Shown here one piece after another: positions 9,899-19,175 of a stretch of 64,000 nucleotides of DNA. Under the pieces are notes generated by a model. It saw nothing but the letters and a program-made list of their open reading frames with translations. It ran no database searches and was not told the origin of the DNA. The stretch is from Bradyrhizobium niftali. Lineage in GTDB: Bacteria > Pseudomonadota > Alphaproteobacteria > Rhizobiales > Xanthobacteraceae. Each line of letters begins with the position of its first letter. Position 1 is the stretch's first letter. The stretch is from positions 620,001-684,000 of the forward strand of contig NZ_SPQT01000002.1 in NCBI RefSeq assembly GCF_004571025.1. Direction: 5' to 3'. Made by a program: the position numbers and the translations under genes.

Positions 9899-12139
9899 TT
9901 GCAGAACAGCGGCGGCGCGCGCGCATTCCAGAATGCGCGATTGCAGAAGAAATTGATGAAGCAGGCCGATGCTGTCATCTCCGCCGCGGCCGCCGCCTAT
10001 GGCCAGGGCAAATATGCCGAGACGGAGGCGCTATGCCGTGAAATCCTGAAAGCGCTTCCGGATCATGTCGACGCCATGCACCTGCTCGGCATGTGCGCGC
10101 ATGACGGCCGCCGCCTGGAGGAGGCGCAACAGCTGCTTGAGCGCGTGATTGCGCTCGATCCGCGGCTGCACGATGCCCATAACAACCTCGCGACCGTGCA
10201 TTTCGACCTCGGCGATTTCCAGGAGGCGCGGCGGTGCCAGGAGAGGGCCATCGCGCTGAAGCCGAATTTCGCGGTGGCGCTGACCAACCTCGGCAATACG
10301 CTGATGCATCTGGGGCAGTACGAGCAGGCGCTCGAGCTGCACGAGCGCGCAATCAAGATCAAGCCGGATTACGCCGATGCGTTCTGCAATCGCGGCATGG
10401 TCGAGATATTGCTGGGACAGATCATGCGCGCCAAGGAAAGTTTCGATCGCGCCCTGCTGTTTCAGCCGCGTCACGCCGAGGCCATCGTCGGCAACAGCAT
10501 GGTCAGCATGGAGCTCCGTCACCACGAGGAGGCGGCAGCCAAGCTCGCCATGGCGCTCGCGATCAAGCCCGGCTCGCCGAGGATCCTGGCCCAGCGTGGG
10601 CGGCTCAGTTACGAGTTGCAGCGCCTGGAGCCGGCGCTTGCGGATTTCGAGGCGGCGCTTGCGATCTCGCCCAAGCTCGAACTGGCTCTCCGGGGCAAGG
10701 CTCAGGCCTGCCTCGTGATGGGAAGGACCGCGCAGGCGATGGCGGCCGCAACGGCCTTGATCGAGCAAAATCCGCGCTCCGAGATGGGACTGGCGCTGAT
10801 GGGCTTCGCGTATTCGAACCAGGGAGAGATGGACGCCGCGATCGAATATCTCGATCGCGCGCTAGCGATCCGGCCGAACTATGGGGACGCGATCAGGGGA
10901 AAGATCTTCCTGGAGGACTACCGCGCCGAGGCCGATTTCGTGGTCCAGCAGGCGGTGCGCAAATCCTGGTGGGATCAGATCGGCTCCAAGGTGCCGCGAA
11001 GGGAGCTGCCGAAGCGGCCGCTCGATCCGGACAAACAGATTACGGTCGGCTATGTCGCGGCCGAATTCCGGCAACACTCGGCGGGGCTCACCCTGCTGCC
11101 AGTGCTGCGCCATCATGATCACGCCAAGTTCAAGATCGTCTGCTACTACTCTTGGCCTGGAGCGGACGAGTACACCGCCATGTTCAAGTCGTTCGCGGAC
11201 GTCTGGGTTGACGCCTGGGACCTTTCGGACGACGAGCTCGCCGATCGCATTCAGGCTGACAATGTCGACATCCTGATCGACGTATCGGGACACACAACCG
11301 GCAACAGGCTGCAGTGTTTCGCGCGGAAGCCGGCCCCGATCCAGGCCACCGGCTTCGGACACGCGACGGGCACGGGCATGCAGACCATGGACTATGTGCT
11401 CGCGGATCCCATTTTCATTCCACCGCCGGTCCGGCACTTGTTTGCCGAAAAAATCCACGATCTGCCGTGCCTGATCACGATGGAGCCCGTTTCGGATCTG
11501 CCGCCTTCCGAGCTGCCGATGCTCCGCAACGGCTACGTCACCTTCGGTGTATTCAACCGCATCTACAAGATATCGGATGATGCGATCCGTGTGTGGTCGC
11601 GCTTGATGCGGGAGCTGCCGGGATCGCGGATCATCCTCAAGCATGGTTTGCTCGATGATCCCCTGTTGCGCGATGGCCTGGTCGCACGCTTCGTGGCGCA
11701 GGGCATTGCCGAGGAGAACATCACGTGCCTGGGCACCACCTCGCGCAACGATCACCTGTTGGCCTTTGGCAAGGTCGATATTTCCCTGGATACGTTCCCG
11801 CAAAATGGCGGCATCAGCACCTGGGAATCGCTCTATACGGGTGTTCCCGTGGTGGCCAAGCTCGGCAACGGTGCCTCCTCGCGCGCCGGCGCCTCCATCG
11901 TGGCTGCTGTCGGTCTCGGCGATTGGGTCGCCGAGGATGACGAGGGGTATGTCGAGATCGCCCGGAAATTTGCCTCGCAGCCGGCGGTTTTGGCCGAGTT
12001 GCGCGCAAGTCTGCCGGCTCAGATTGCAGCCTCGCCCGCCGGCAATGTTGAGATCTACACGCGTGAGCTCGAAGCGGGTTATCGCCGGTTCTGGCGCGAC
12101 TATTGTGCTGCCGCCTCGGAAAGCGACGACGCTGCGTAG
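9899..12139 (+). CDS. TPR-SPINDLY O-GlcNAc-transferase-like protein, copy 2
   Basis: A 746-residue paralogue of the gene before it, collinear along its whole length: N-terminus (GARAFQNARLQKKLMKQADA), TPR array, then GT41 domain. The C-terminal half keeps the same landmarks, including SGHTTGNRLQCFARKPAPIQ, VTFGVFNRIYKISDD and FPQNGGISTWESLYTGVPVV. The TPR half is more divergent than the catalytic half, as expected if the repeats choose different substrates. It also starts with TTG behind a ccggagag ribosome-binding site. The 133-bp gap before it holds a small ccggga/tcccgg inverted repeat at 9802-9815. Confidence 0.85.
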   Translation: MQNSGGARAFQNARLQKKLMKQADAVISAAAAAYGQGKYAETEALCREILKALPDHVDAMHLLGMCAHDGRRLEEAQQLLERVIALDPRLHDAHNNLATVHFDLGDFQEARRCQERAIALKPNFAVALTNLGNTLMHLGQYEQALELHERAIKIKPDYADAFCNRGMVEILLGQIMRAKESFDRALLFQPRHAEAIVGNSMVSMELRHHEEAAAKLAMALAIKPGSPRILAQRGRLSYELQRLEPALADFEAALAISPKLELALRGKAQACLVMGRTAQAMAAATALIEQNPRSEMGLALMGFAYSNQGEMDAAIEYLDRALAIRPNYGDAIRGKIFLEDYRAEADFVVQQAVRKSWWDQIGSKVPRRELPKRPLDPDKQITVGYVAAEFRQHSAGLTLLPVLRHHDHAKFKIVCYYSWPGADEYTAMFKSFADVWVDAWDLSDDELADRIQADNVDILIDVSGHTTGNRLQCFARKPAPIQATGFGHATGTGMQTMDYVLADPIFIPPPVRHLFAEKIHDLPCLITMEPVSDLPPSELPMLRNGYVTFGVFNRIYKISDDAIRVWSRLMRELPGSRIILKHGLLDDPLLRDGLVARFVAQGIAEENITCLGTTSRNDHLLAFGKVDISLDTFPQNGGISTWESLYTGVPVVAKLGNGASSRAGASIVAAVGLGDWVAEDDEGYVEIARKFASQPAVLAELRASLPAQIAASPAGNVEIYTRELEAGYRRFWRDYCAAASESDDAA

Positions 12140-12239
12140 GCAGGTCGGGCGCACCAGGCGGTTCCTGAGCTAGATCCCGCGTCGAGCCCCGGGATATGCC
12201 CGAGCTGTTGCCGGTCCCGCTGACCGGCCGGGCGGGCAC

Positions 12240-12283
12240 GCGAATCAGTTAGGCTCTCCCCGAGCCATTTCCGGAGAGACACC
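12240..12283 (+). promoter_or_regulatory. Leader of SPINDLY copy 3
   Basis: Third copy of the leader, gcgaatcagttagg...ttccggagagacacc, directly before the TTG start. Together with the copies at 7480-7524 and 9853-9898 it shows that the start context is conserved across the tandem array. Confidence 0.6.
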
Positions 12284-14521
12284 TTGCAGAGCAGCGCCGG
12301 CGCGCGCGCATTCCAGAATGCGCGATTGCAGAAGAAATTGAAGAAGCAGGCGGACGCCGTCATCTCCGCCGCGTCGAGCGCCTATGGCCAGGGCAGATAC
12401 GCGGAGACCGAGGCGCTCTGCCGCCAGATCCTGCAAGCTGTTCCGGATCATTTCGACGCCACGCACCTGCTCGGCCTGAGCGTGCAACAGGGCGGGCGCC
12501 TGGAGGAGGCGCAACAGCTGCTCGAGCGCGCGGTCGCGATCGATCCGCGTTCGCACGAGGCCTACAACAATCTCGCGGCTGTGCACTTCGTCCTTCAGAA
12601 ATTTGAGGCCGCCCGCACCTGTCAGGAGAAGGCGATCGCGCTGAAGCCGAATTTTCCGCCGGCTCTGACCGGCCTCGGCAATACCTTGCTCCACATGAAC
12701 CTGCCCGAACAGGCCATCGAGCTGTACGATCGCGCGATCAGGCTGAAGCCCGACCATGCCGATGCGCTCTGCAATCGTGGCATGGCCGAGCTGGCGCTGG
12801 GCCAATTTGACCGCGCCAGGCAAAGTTTCGATCGCGCTTTGTTGTTTCAGCCGCGTCACGCCGAAGCGCTCGTCGGCAAGGGCGTGGCCAGTATCGAGCT
12901 CAAGCACTACGACGAGGCGGAAGCCGCGCTCGCAGCGGCGCTCGCGATCAGGCCCGGTTCGGCGAAGATACTGGCGCAACGCGGGCGGCTCAATCTTGCG
13001 CTATCGCGGCCGGAGCAGGCGGCAGCGGATTTCGATGCCGCGCTTGCGCTTTCGCCCAAGCTCGAGGTGGCCTTGCGGGGAAAGGCGGAAGTTTCGCTCG
13101 GCATGGGGAATACGGCGCAGGCGATCCTGGCGTGCAAGACGTTGCTCGAGGAAAATCCACGCTCCGCGATCGCGTTAGCGCTGCTGAGCGCCTGCTTTGC
13201 AAACCAGGGAGAGATCGCAACCGCGATCGAACATCTCGACGCGGCGTTGGCAATCTCGCCGGATCTGGACTTGATCGCGCGGAAGATCCACTTTCTGGAC
13301 TTTCTCTCAGATGCCGATTTCGCGGTTCAGCAGGCGGCGCGAAAATATTGGGGTGAAACGATCGGCGCCAGAGTGCCGCAAAGGACGCTGGCGCCGCGGC
13401 AGCTCGATCCCGACAGGCGGATCGTGATCGGCTATGTCGCTGCCGAATTCTGGTACCACTCGGCGGCGTTCGGCCTGGTGCCGGTGCTCCGCAATCACGA
13501 TCACGCCAAGTTCGAGATCGTCTGCTATTCGTGCTCGCCGTTACGGGACGAGATGACCGCCCAATTCAAGTCGATAGCGGACGTCTGGGTCGACGCCTGG
13601 CAGCTTTCGGACGACGAACTGGCCGATCGTATTCAGGCCGACAAGGTCGATATCCTGATCGATGTGTCCGGGCATTCGACCGGCAACCGGCTCCCTGTCT
13701 TCGCCCGGAAGCCGGCTCCGATCCAGGTCACGGGTTTCGGACATGCCACCGGTACCGGCCTTCAGGCCATGGATTACGTGCTCGCGGATCCGATCTTCAT
13801 TCCAGAATCGGCGCGCCATCTGCTTGCCGAAAAGGTCCATGACCTGCCGTGCCTGATCACGACCGATCCCATCCTGGATGTGCCGCCCTCGGAGCTCCCC
13901 ATGCTCCGCAACGGCTACGTGACCTTTGGCGTCTTCAACCGGATCTCCAAGATCTCGGACGAGGCAATCCGCGTGTGGTCGAAAGCGATGCGAGAGGTGA
14001 CCGGATCGAAGATCATCATCAAGCATACCCTGCTTGACGATCCATTGCTGCGTGACCGCCTGATCGCGCGGTGCGTGGCAGAGGGCATTGCCGAAGAGAA
14101 CGTCATCTGCATGGGCTCGACGCCGCGCCACGAGCACTTGTTGGCCTTTGCGGACGTCGACATATCCCTCGATCCATTCCCGCAAAATGGCGGCGTCAGC
14201 ACCTGGGAATCCCTCTATGCGGGCGTTCCGGTCGTCGCCAAGCTCGGCAACGGCGCCTCCTCGCGCGCCGGTGCCTCCATCGTGACCGCCGTCGGCCTTA
14301 ACGACTGGGTCGCCGAGGATGACGAGGGTTACGCCGCGATCGCCTGCAAATATGCAGCGCAGCCCGCCCATCTGGCGAAGTTGCGCGCGGAGCTGCCGGC
14401 TCAGATCGCGGCCTCGCGCGCCGGCAATGTCGAGATCTACACGCGAGAGCTCGAAGCGGGTTACCGCCAGTTCTGGAGCGACTATTGTGCCGCGGCTTCG
14501 GAACGCGGCGACGTGGCGTGA
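12284..14521 (+). CDS. TPR-SPINDLY O-GlcNAc-transferase-like protein, copy 3
   Basis: A 745-residue third member of the tandem set with the same architecture. It retains SGHSTGNRLPVFARKPAPIQ, VTFGVFNRISKISDE and FPQNGGVSTWESLYAGVPVV. Local differences include EFWYHSAAFGLVPVL, where copies 1 and 2 have FRQHSA, and LDPFPQN where the others have LDTFPQN. It starts at TTG like its neighbours. The stop lies 19 bp from the stop of convergent cysK. No glycan-export or flagellin gene is adjacent, so the context does not reveal its protein targets. Confidence 0.85.
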   Translation: MQSSAGARAFQNARLQKKLKKQADAVISAASSAYGQGRYAETEALCRQILQAVPDHFDATHLLGLSVQQGGRLEEAQQLLERAVAIDPRSHEAYNNLAAVHFVLQKFEAARTCQEKAIALKPNFPPALTGLGNTLLHMNLPEQAIELYDRAIRLKPDHADALCNRGMAELALGQFDRARQSFDRALLFQPRHAEALVGKGVASIELKHYDEAEAALAAALAIRPGSAKILAQRGRLNLALSRPEQAAADFDAALALSPKLEVALRGKAEVSLGMGNTAQAILACKTLLEENPRSAIALALLSACFANQGEIATAIEHLDAALAISPDLDLIARKIHFLDFLSDADFAVQQAARKYWGETIGARVPQRTLAPRQLDPDRRIVIGYVAAEFWYHSAAFGLVPVLRNHDHAKFEIVCYSCSPLRDEMTAQFKSIADVWVDAWQLSDDELADRIQADKVDILIDVSGHSTGNRLPVFARKPAPIQVTGFGHATGTGLQAMDYVLADPIFIPESARHLLAEKVHDLPCLITTDPILDVPPSELPMLRNGYVTFGVFNRISKISDEAIRVWSKAMREVTGSKIIIKHTLLDDPLLRDRLIARCVAEGIAEENVICMGSTPRHEHLLAFADVDISLDPFPQNGGVSTWESLYAGVPVVAKLGNGASSRAGASIVTAVGLNDWVAEDDEGYAAIACKYAAQPAHLAKLRAELPAQIAASRAGNVEIYTRELEAGYRQFWSDYCAAASERGDVA

Positions 14522-14540
14522 CCCGGCCGAACCGCGACGA

Positions 14541-15575
14541 TCAGACGAACGGCGGCTTGATGTTGCTGCGCTTCTCCAGCCATTCCGGCACCGGAAGGTT
14601 CTTGGCGCGCATGAAGTCCGCATTGAACAGTTTCGACTGATAGCGGCTGCCGGAATCGCAGAGCACGGTGACGATGGTCTTGCCAGGCCCGAGCTGCTTG
14701 GCCAGCCGCATCGCGCCGGCGATGTTGATCCCGGTCGAGCCGCCGAGGCACAGGCCCTCGTGCTGGAGCAGGTCGTAGATCACCGTGACGGCGTCGGTGT
14801 CGGCAATGAGATAGGCGTCATCGACCTTCGCGCTCTCGACGATCGCGGTCGCCCGGTTGAGGCCGATACCCTCGGTGATCGAACCGCCCGGCGTCGCCTT
14901 GGCTTCGCCGGTCCTGAAGTACTCGAACATGCCAGCGCCATGCGGGTCGGCACAGGCGATCCGGACGTTCTTGTTCTTTTCCTTCAGAAAGCGGCTGACG
15001 CCGGCGAGCGTGCCGCCGCTGCCGACCGAGCAGACGAACCCGTCGACCTTGCCGCCGGTCTGCTCCCAGATCTCCGGCCCCGTGGACTCGTAATGCGCTT
15101 TCGCATTGTCGAGGTTGTTCCACTGGTCGGCGAACAGCACGCCATTGGGCTCGGTCTTGCGCAGCTCGTCGGCGAGCCGGCGGCCGACATGCTGGTAGCT
15201 GTTGGGATTGGCGTAAGGAAGGGCCGGCACCTCGATCAGCTCGGCGCCGCACAGCTTGAGAAAGTCCTTCTTCTCCTGGCTCTGCGTCTCCGGGATCACG
15301 ATCAGCGTGCGGTAGCCGCGGGCACTCGCCACGACCGCGAGCCCGATGCCGGTGTTGCCGGCGGTTGCTTCCACCACGAGACCGCCGGGCTTGAGCTCGC
15401 CGCGCTTCTCGGCCTCCAGGATCATCCACTTGCCGGCGCGGTCCTTCACCGACTGGCCGGGATTCATGAACTCGGCCTTCCCCAGAATGGTGCAGCCGGT
15501 CGCCTCCGAGGCGCGCTTGAGCTTGATCAGCGGGGTATTGCCAATGGCTTCGACAACGTCGTTTCGAATGGTCAT
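14541..15575 (-). CDS. cysK: Cysteine synthase A
   Basis: A 344-residue fold-type II PLP enzyme, O-acetylserine sulfhydrylase, which makes cysteine from O-acetylserine and sulfide. The PLP lysine is K44 in NPGQSVKDRAGKW. The substrate loop is EATAGNTGIGLAVVA and the PLP-phosphate glycine-rich loop is SVGSGGTLAGVSRF. The C-terminus is somewhat longer than in enteric CysK (about 320 residues), and a cystathionine beta-synthase-like relative is possible. The ATG at 15573-15575 gives the normal family start (MTIRNDVVEAIGNTPLIKL). It is transcribed toward the SPINDLY array, convergent with it. Confidence 0.88.
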   Translation of the reverse strand: MTIRNDVVEAIGNTPLIKLKRASEATGCTILGKAEFMNPGQSVKDRAGKWMILEAEKRGELKPGGLVVEATAGNTGIGLAVVASARGYRTLIVIPETQSQEKKDFLKLCGAELIEVPALPYANPNSYQHVGRRLADELRKTEPNGVLFADQWNNLDNAKAHYESTGPEIWEQTGGKVDGFVCSVGSGGTLAGVSRFLKEKNKNVRIACADPHGAGMFEYFRTGEAKATPGGSITEGIGLNRATAIVESAKVDDAYLIADTDAVTVIYDLLQHEGLCLGGSTGINIAGAMRLAKQLGPGKTIVTVLCDSGSRYQSKLFNADFMRAKNLPVPEWLEKRSNIKPPFV

Positions 15576-16285
15576 GTCAGGGGGAAATCGCTGGCAAGGG
15601 GTTGATCAGGTTGGCCAGAACCTAGTGCCTGGGAGACCAAAGGGAAAGGCTTTTGCGCTGCGGCGAAACGGGTGGAAGTGACCGCTCAGGCAATCATATT
15701 TTGGGGAAAGATCAGCGAGGAGCTGCGGTGCCGCATCTCGGTGGCATGATTTGTCGGACAACTGTCAGGGTATGGAAGATAATGGTCGTTGCGGCCAACC
15801 CTCGCGCCAAATTTCCGCCGGCCGGGGGATGGGGACGACCACCTGCGCAACAGCTGCGTATTCCTTCTCGATCGTTGACGGCTTGGTGAGAATGGCTCGC
15901 CACGCTTTGAGGTGGAGCTTAAGCCGCATAGAGCTTGTTGCCGGCCAATGCGCAGCCGGATCAAACGGATCCGAGCGGGTGTGGCGCCGATATCACATGA
16001 AATCTTGGTAAGCTTGAATCCGCTTCGTGACGGCAGGAAAATACGAGAAGTCTCTGCAAGACAGCGATATCTTGCACTTTCGTGGCGCGGATATCGACGC
16101 ATTCGGGCCGCCATCTCGCACCTGCGGGACTGTCCCGCTGTTCCGCGCCCGGCTAGGATGAATCTCAAGGTTCCGCTGAAAGCATCACCTGTGAACGAGT
16201 TGCAGAAAGCCCCCCGACTGTCCCGCCGCGAATCGGTTAATCCGGCTGTGCGGTGGCGGCTCGATCTGCCCGGCGGGGGGTGGAT
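15576..16285. other. 710-bp intergenic region between cysK and the RND operon
   Basis: Divergent genes flank this region, so promoters for both are expected. Open frames on both strands (for example 15686-16297 minus) lack ribosome-binding sites and protein-like composition and were not called. I recognised no tRNA, riboswitch or repeat in it. The sequence is less GC-biased around 15910-16080 than its surroundings. A small RNA or an unrecognised regulatory region cannot be excluded. Confidence 0.4.
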
Positions 16286-17764
16286 GTGACACAGCATGTT
16301 CCGGCGATCGTCCTGCGGCGGTCTCTAGGTTCTGCGTCCCGGACGCGCCGTGCGGCGCGCTGGCTCGGAGTGCTGTGCCTCGCCGCCAGTTCAGGCGCCT
16401 GCATGCTGACGCAGGATCTTCCGGATCCTGCGCTCGATGTTCCCGCGCAGTACAAATACGCCGGGAAGGGGGATGCGCCGCCGTCGCTGGATTGGTGGCG
16501 CGGCTTCCGTTCCGCCGAGCTGACGCAGTTGATGGAGGAAGCGCAGACCGTCAACCTCGACATCGCCGCCGCCGTCTCGCGCATCGTCCAGGCGGACGCC
16601 CAGGCGCGGCAGGCGGGCGCGGCGCTGCTGCCGAGCCTGTCGGGCACTGGTCAGGAGACCTATTCGCGCACCTCCGGTTCATCAGCCTCGGGGCTCACCA
16701 ATGGCGGCCGTGAGGTCGTCAATTACCAGGCCTCGCTCAGCGCGAGCTACCAGCTCGATTTCTGGGGCCAGAACCGCGACGCGCTGCAAACGGCGGAAGA
16801 GACGGCGAATGCCAACCGGTTCGATCGCGACACGGTCGCGCTGACGACGCTGGCGGGCGTCGCCAATGCCTATTTCCAGGTGCTGGCCTCGCAGGATCGC
16901 ATCAGGACCTCCCAGCGCAACATCGCGAGCGCGCAGCGCATCCTTGATGCCGTCAAGGAGCGTCGCAAGGCCGGCACCGGCACCGATCTCGACGTCGCCC
17001 AGCAGGAGAGCGTACTGGCCAACCAGAAGGCGCTGGTGCCGCCGCTGCGCCAGACGCTCGACCAGAACGTCAACGCACTCGCCGTGCTGGTGTCGCGGCC
17101 GCCGGAGAGCGTGCGCGTGCTCGGCGGCTCCCTGGACCGGATTGCGATCCCGCGCGTGACGCCCGGCCTGCCGTCGGAGCTGCTGACGCAGCGGCCGGAC
17201 ATCCGCCGGCAGGAGGCGCAGCTCGCGTCTGCGACCGCGAACATCGGCAATGCCCGCGCGCAGTTCTTTCCAACCATCCAGCTCACCGGCAATGGCGGCT
17301 ATCAGAGCTCGGCGCTGGTATCGCTGTTCCAGCCGCATGCGGCCTTCTTCCAGCTCGTCGGGAGTGCGACGCAGCCGATCTTCGACGGCGGCAAGATCCT
17401 CGGTAATTTCGAATTTGCCAAGGCGCGGCAGGACGAACTGCTCCAGACCTACCGCAAGACCATCGTTCAGGCCTTCGCCGACGTCGACAATGCGCTGTTC
17501 TCGATCAAGCAGACCACGATCAAGCTGCAATTGCAGCGCGATGTCGTCACCGCCTCACGCCGCGCCTTCGATCTGTCGGAGCAGCAATTGCGCGCCGGCA
17601 CCGCCGACATCGTGACCGTGCTCAACACCCAGCTGACCCTGTTCCAGGCGGAAGACGCGCTGTCGCAGGCCCAACTCGCACGGCTTCTCGCCATCGTCAG
17701 CCTGTATCAGGCGCTCGGCGGCGGCTGGGAACCGAGGATGGAGAAACCGGTCAATGCTCTTTAA
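16286..17764 (+). CDS. RND efflux outer-membrane lipoprotein, NodT/OprM family
   Basis: A TolC-fold outer-membrane channel of about 492 residues with a lipoprotein signal (WLGVLCLAASSGAC), giving a lipidated cysteine near residue 39. The NodT-type body follows, with two outer-membrane-factor repeats; LPSELLTQRPDIRRQEAQL is a characteristic family segment. The start is uncertain: GTG codons lie at 16253, 16280 and 16286. I chose 16286 because gggggtgg lies just upstream of it. The stop overlaps the next gene by 11 bases. It should form the exit duct for the two RND pumps encoded downstream. Confidence 0.88.
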   Translation: MTQHVPAIVLRRSLGSASRTRRAARWLGVLCLAASSGACMLTQDLPDPALDVPAQYKYAGKGDAPPSLDWWRGFRSAELTQLMEEAQTVNLDIAAAVSRIVQADAQARQAGAALLPSLSGTGQETYSRTSGSSASGLTNGGREVVNYQASLSASYQLDFWGQNRDALQTAEETANANRFDRDTVALTTLAGVANAYFQVLASQDRIRTSQRNIASAQRILDAVKERRKAGTGTDLDVAQQESVLANQKALVPPLRQTLDQNVNALAVLVSRPPESVRVLGGSLDRIAIPRVTPGLPSELLTQRPDIRRQEAQLASATANIGNARAQFFPTIQLTGNGGYQSSALVSLFQPHAAFFQLVGSATQPIFDGGKILGNFEFAKARQDELLQTYRKTIVQAFADVDNALFSIKQTTIKLQLQRDVVTASRRAFDLSEQQLRAGTADIVTVLNTQLTLFQAEDALSQAQLARLLAIVSLYQALGGGWEPRMEKPVNAL

Positions 17765-19139
17765 GCCGGATAAGAAGGATGACGCGAAGGCGGGGACGGT
17801 GAGGAAATCGTCGCGCGGCGGCTTCATCTTGACTCTGGTCACGCTCGCGATCCTCGGCGGCCTCGGCTATCTCGGCTGGACCGTGTGGCATCAGCAGCCG
17901 CAGCAGGCGAACGGCCGCAACCAGCGCCCCGACCTGCCGGTGCCGGTGCTGGCGGCAACGCCCCGCATCCTGGATGTCCCGGTCTATCTCGACGGCGTCG
18001 GCGCGATCCGCGCGCTCAACACCGTGACCGTGCGCTCGCAAGTCGACGGCAAGCTCATCGCGGTCAATTTCACCGAAGGCCAGGACGTCAAGAAGGGCGA
18101 CGTGGTCGGCGAGATCGATCCCGCGCTCTATCAGGCGACCTACGATCAGGCGGTCGCCAAGAAAGCGCAGGACCAGGCCCAGCTCGCCAACCAGCGCATC
18201 GATTTGACGCGCTACGAGCAGCTCGCCGCCTCCAACGCCGGCTCCAAGCAGCAGGCCGACACCCAGCGCGCGCTGGTCGCCCAGACCGAGGCGCTGGTCA
18301 AGGCCGACCAGGCCGCGATCGACAATGCGGCGGCGACGCTGAGCTATACCAAGATCGTTGCGCCGATCTCCGGGCGCGCCGGCCTGCGCCAGGTCGACCA
18401 GGGCAACATCATCCACGCGTCCGACACCACGGGTCTCGTGGTGATCACGCAATTGCAGCCGATCGCGGTGTGGTTCAGCCTGCCGCAGCAGCAGATCATG
18501 CGGGTCAACGCGGCCGCCGCCAAGGGCGCGCTCGCAGTCGACGTGTTCGGCAATGACGGCGTCACCGTGATCGACACCGGCAAGCTGACCGGCATCGACA
18601 ACCAGGTCGACCAGACCACCGGCACGCTCAGGCTCAAGGCTGAGTTCCCCAACGCCAATTACCAGCTCTGGCCGGGCCAGTTCGTCAATGTCCGCCTCAA
18701 GGTCGAGACCTTGATGCAGGCGCTGGTCGTGCCGACATCGGCGGTGCAGCGCGGTCCGATCGGCACCTTCAGCTATGTCATCGGCGAAGACAACGTCGCT
18801 TCGGCCAAGCCCGTGACGGTAACGCAGCAGAACGAGCATGACGCGGTGATCGCCAGCGGCCTGTCGCCGAACGACCGCGTCGTGACGACAGGCTTTGCCA
18901 ATCTGTCCGATGGCTCCAAGGTCGTCGTCGGACGCGACGACCAGACGCCGTCGGCCGACCTCGCGCCGCGCAAGCGCTCGCGCGGGCCGGACGCTCAGAA
19001 AAAGGATGGCGCCAAAGACGGACAGGGTAAGGACGGCGAGCCCCGCGCCAAGCGGAGCAGCACCGAAGGCGACCAGAAAGGGCAGACCGGGCCGGCACCA
19101 GGACCTGGGGCAACGGGAAGTGGAGCCAAGCAGCCATGA
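17754..19139 (+). CDS. RND efflux periplasmic adaptor (MdtA-like)
   Basis: A 461-residue membrane-fusion protein. One N-terminal membrane anchor (GGFILTLVTLAILGGLGYLG) precedes the lipoyl-barrel halves (SQVDGKLIAVNFTEGQDVKK and AAATLSYTKIVAPISGRAGL), a coiled-coil hairpin between them, and the beta-barrel. The last 65 residues are a Lys/Gly/Pro-rich low-complexity tail, unusual in length for the family. It links the two RND pumps to the outer-membrane channel. The start ATG lies inside the end of the preceding gene, implying coupled translation. The following pump gene begins 36 bp later. Confidence 0.9.
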   Translation: MLFKPDKKDDAKAGTVRKSSRGGFILTLVTLAILGGLGYLGWTVWHQQPQQANGRNQRPDLPVPVLAATPRILDVPVYLDGVGAIRALNTVTVRSQVDGKLIAVNFTEGQDVKKGDVVGEIDPALYQATYDQAVAKKAQDQAQLANQRIDLTRYEQLAASNAGSKQQADTQRALVAQTEALVKADQAAIDNAAATLSYTKIVAPISGRAGLRQVDQGNIIHASDTTGLVVITQLQPIAVWFSLPQQQIMRVNAAAAKGALAVDVFGNDGVTVIDTGKLTGIDNQVDQTTGTLRLKAEFPNANYQLWPGQFVNVRLKVETLMQALVVPTSAVQRGPIGTFSYVIGEDNVASAKPVTVTQQNEHDAVIASGLSPNDRVVTTGFANLSDGSKVVVGRDDQTPSADLAPRKRSRGPDAQKKDGAKDGQGKDGEPRAKRSSTEGDQKGQTGPAPGPGATGSGAKQP

Positions 19140-19175
19140 TCCCGACAACAGCCGCCTGAGCGGCAGGCGCATCCC

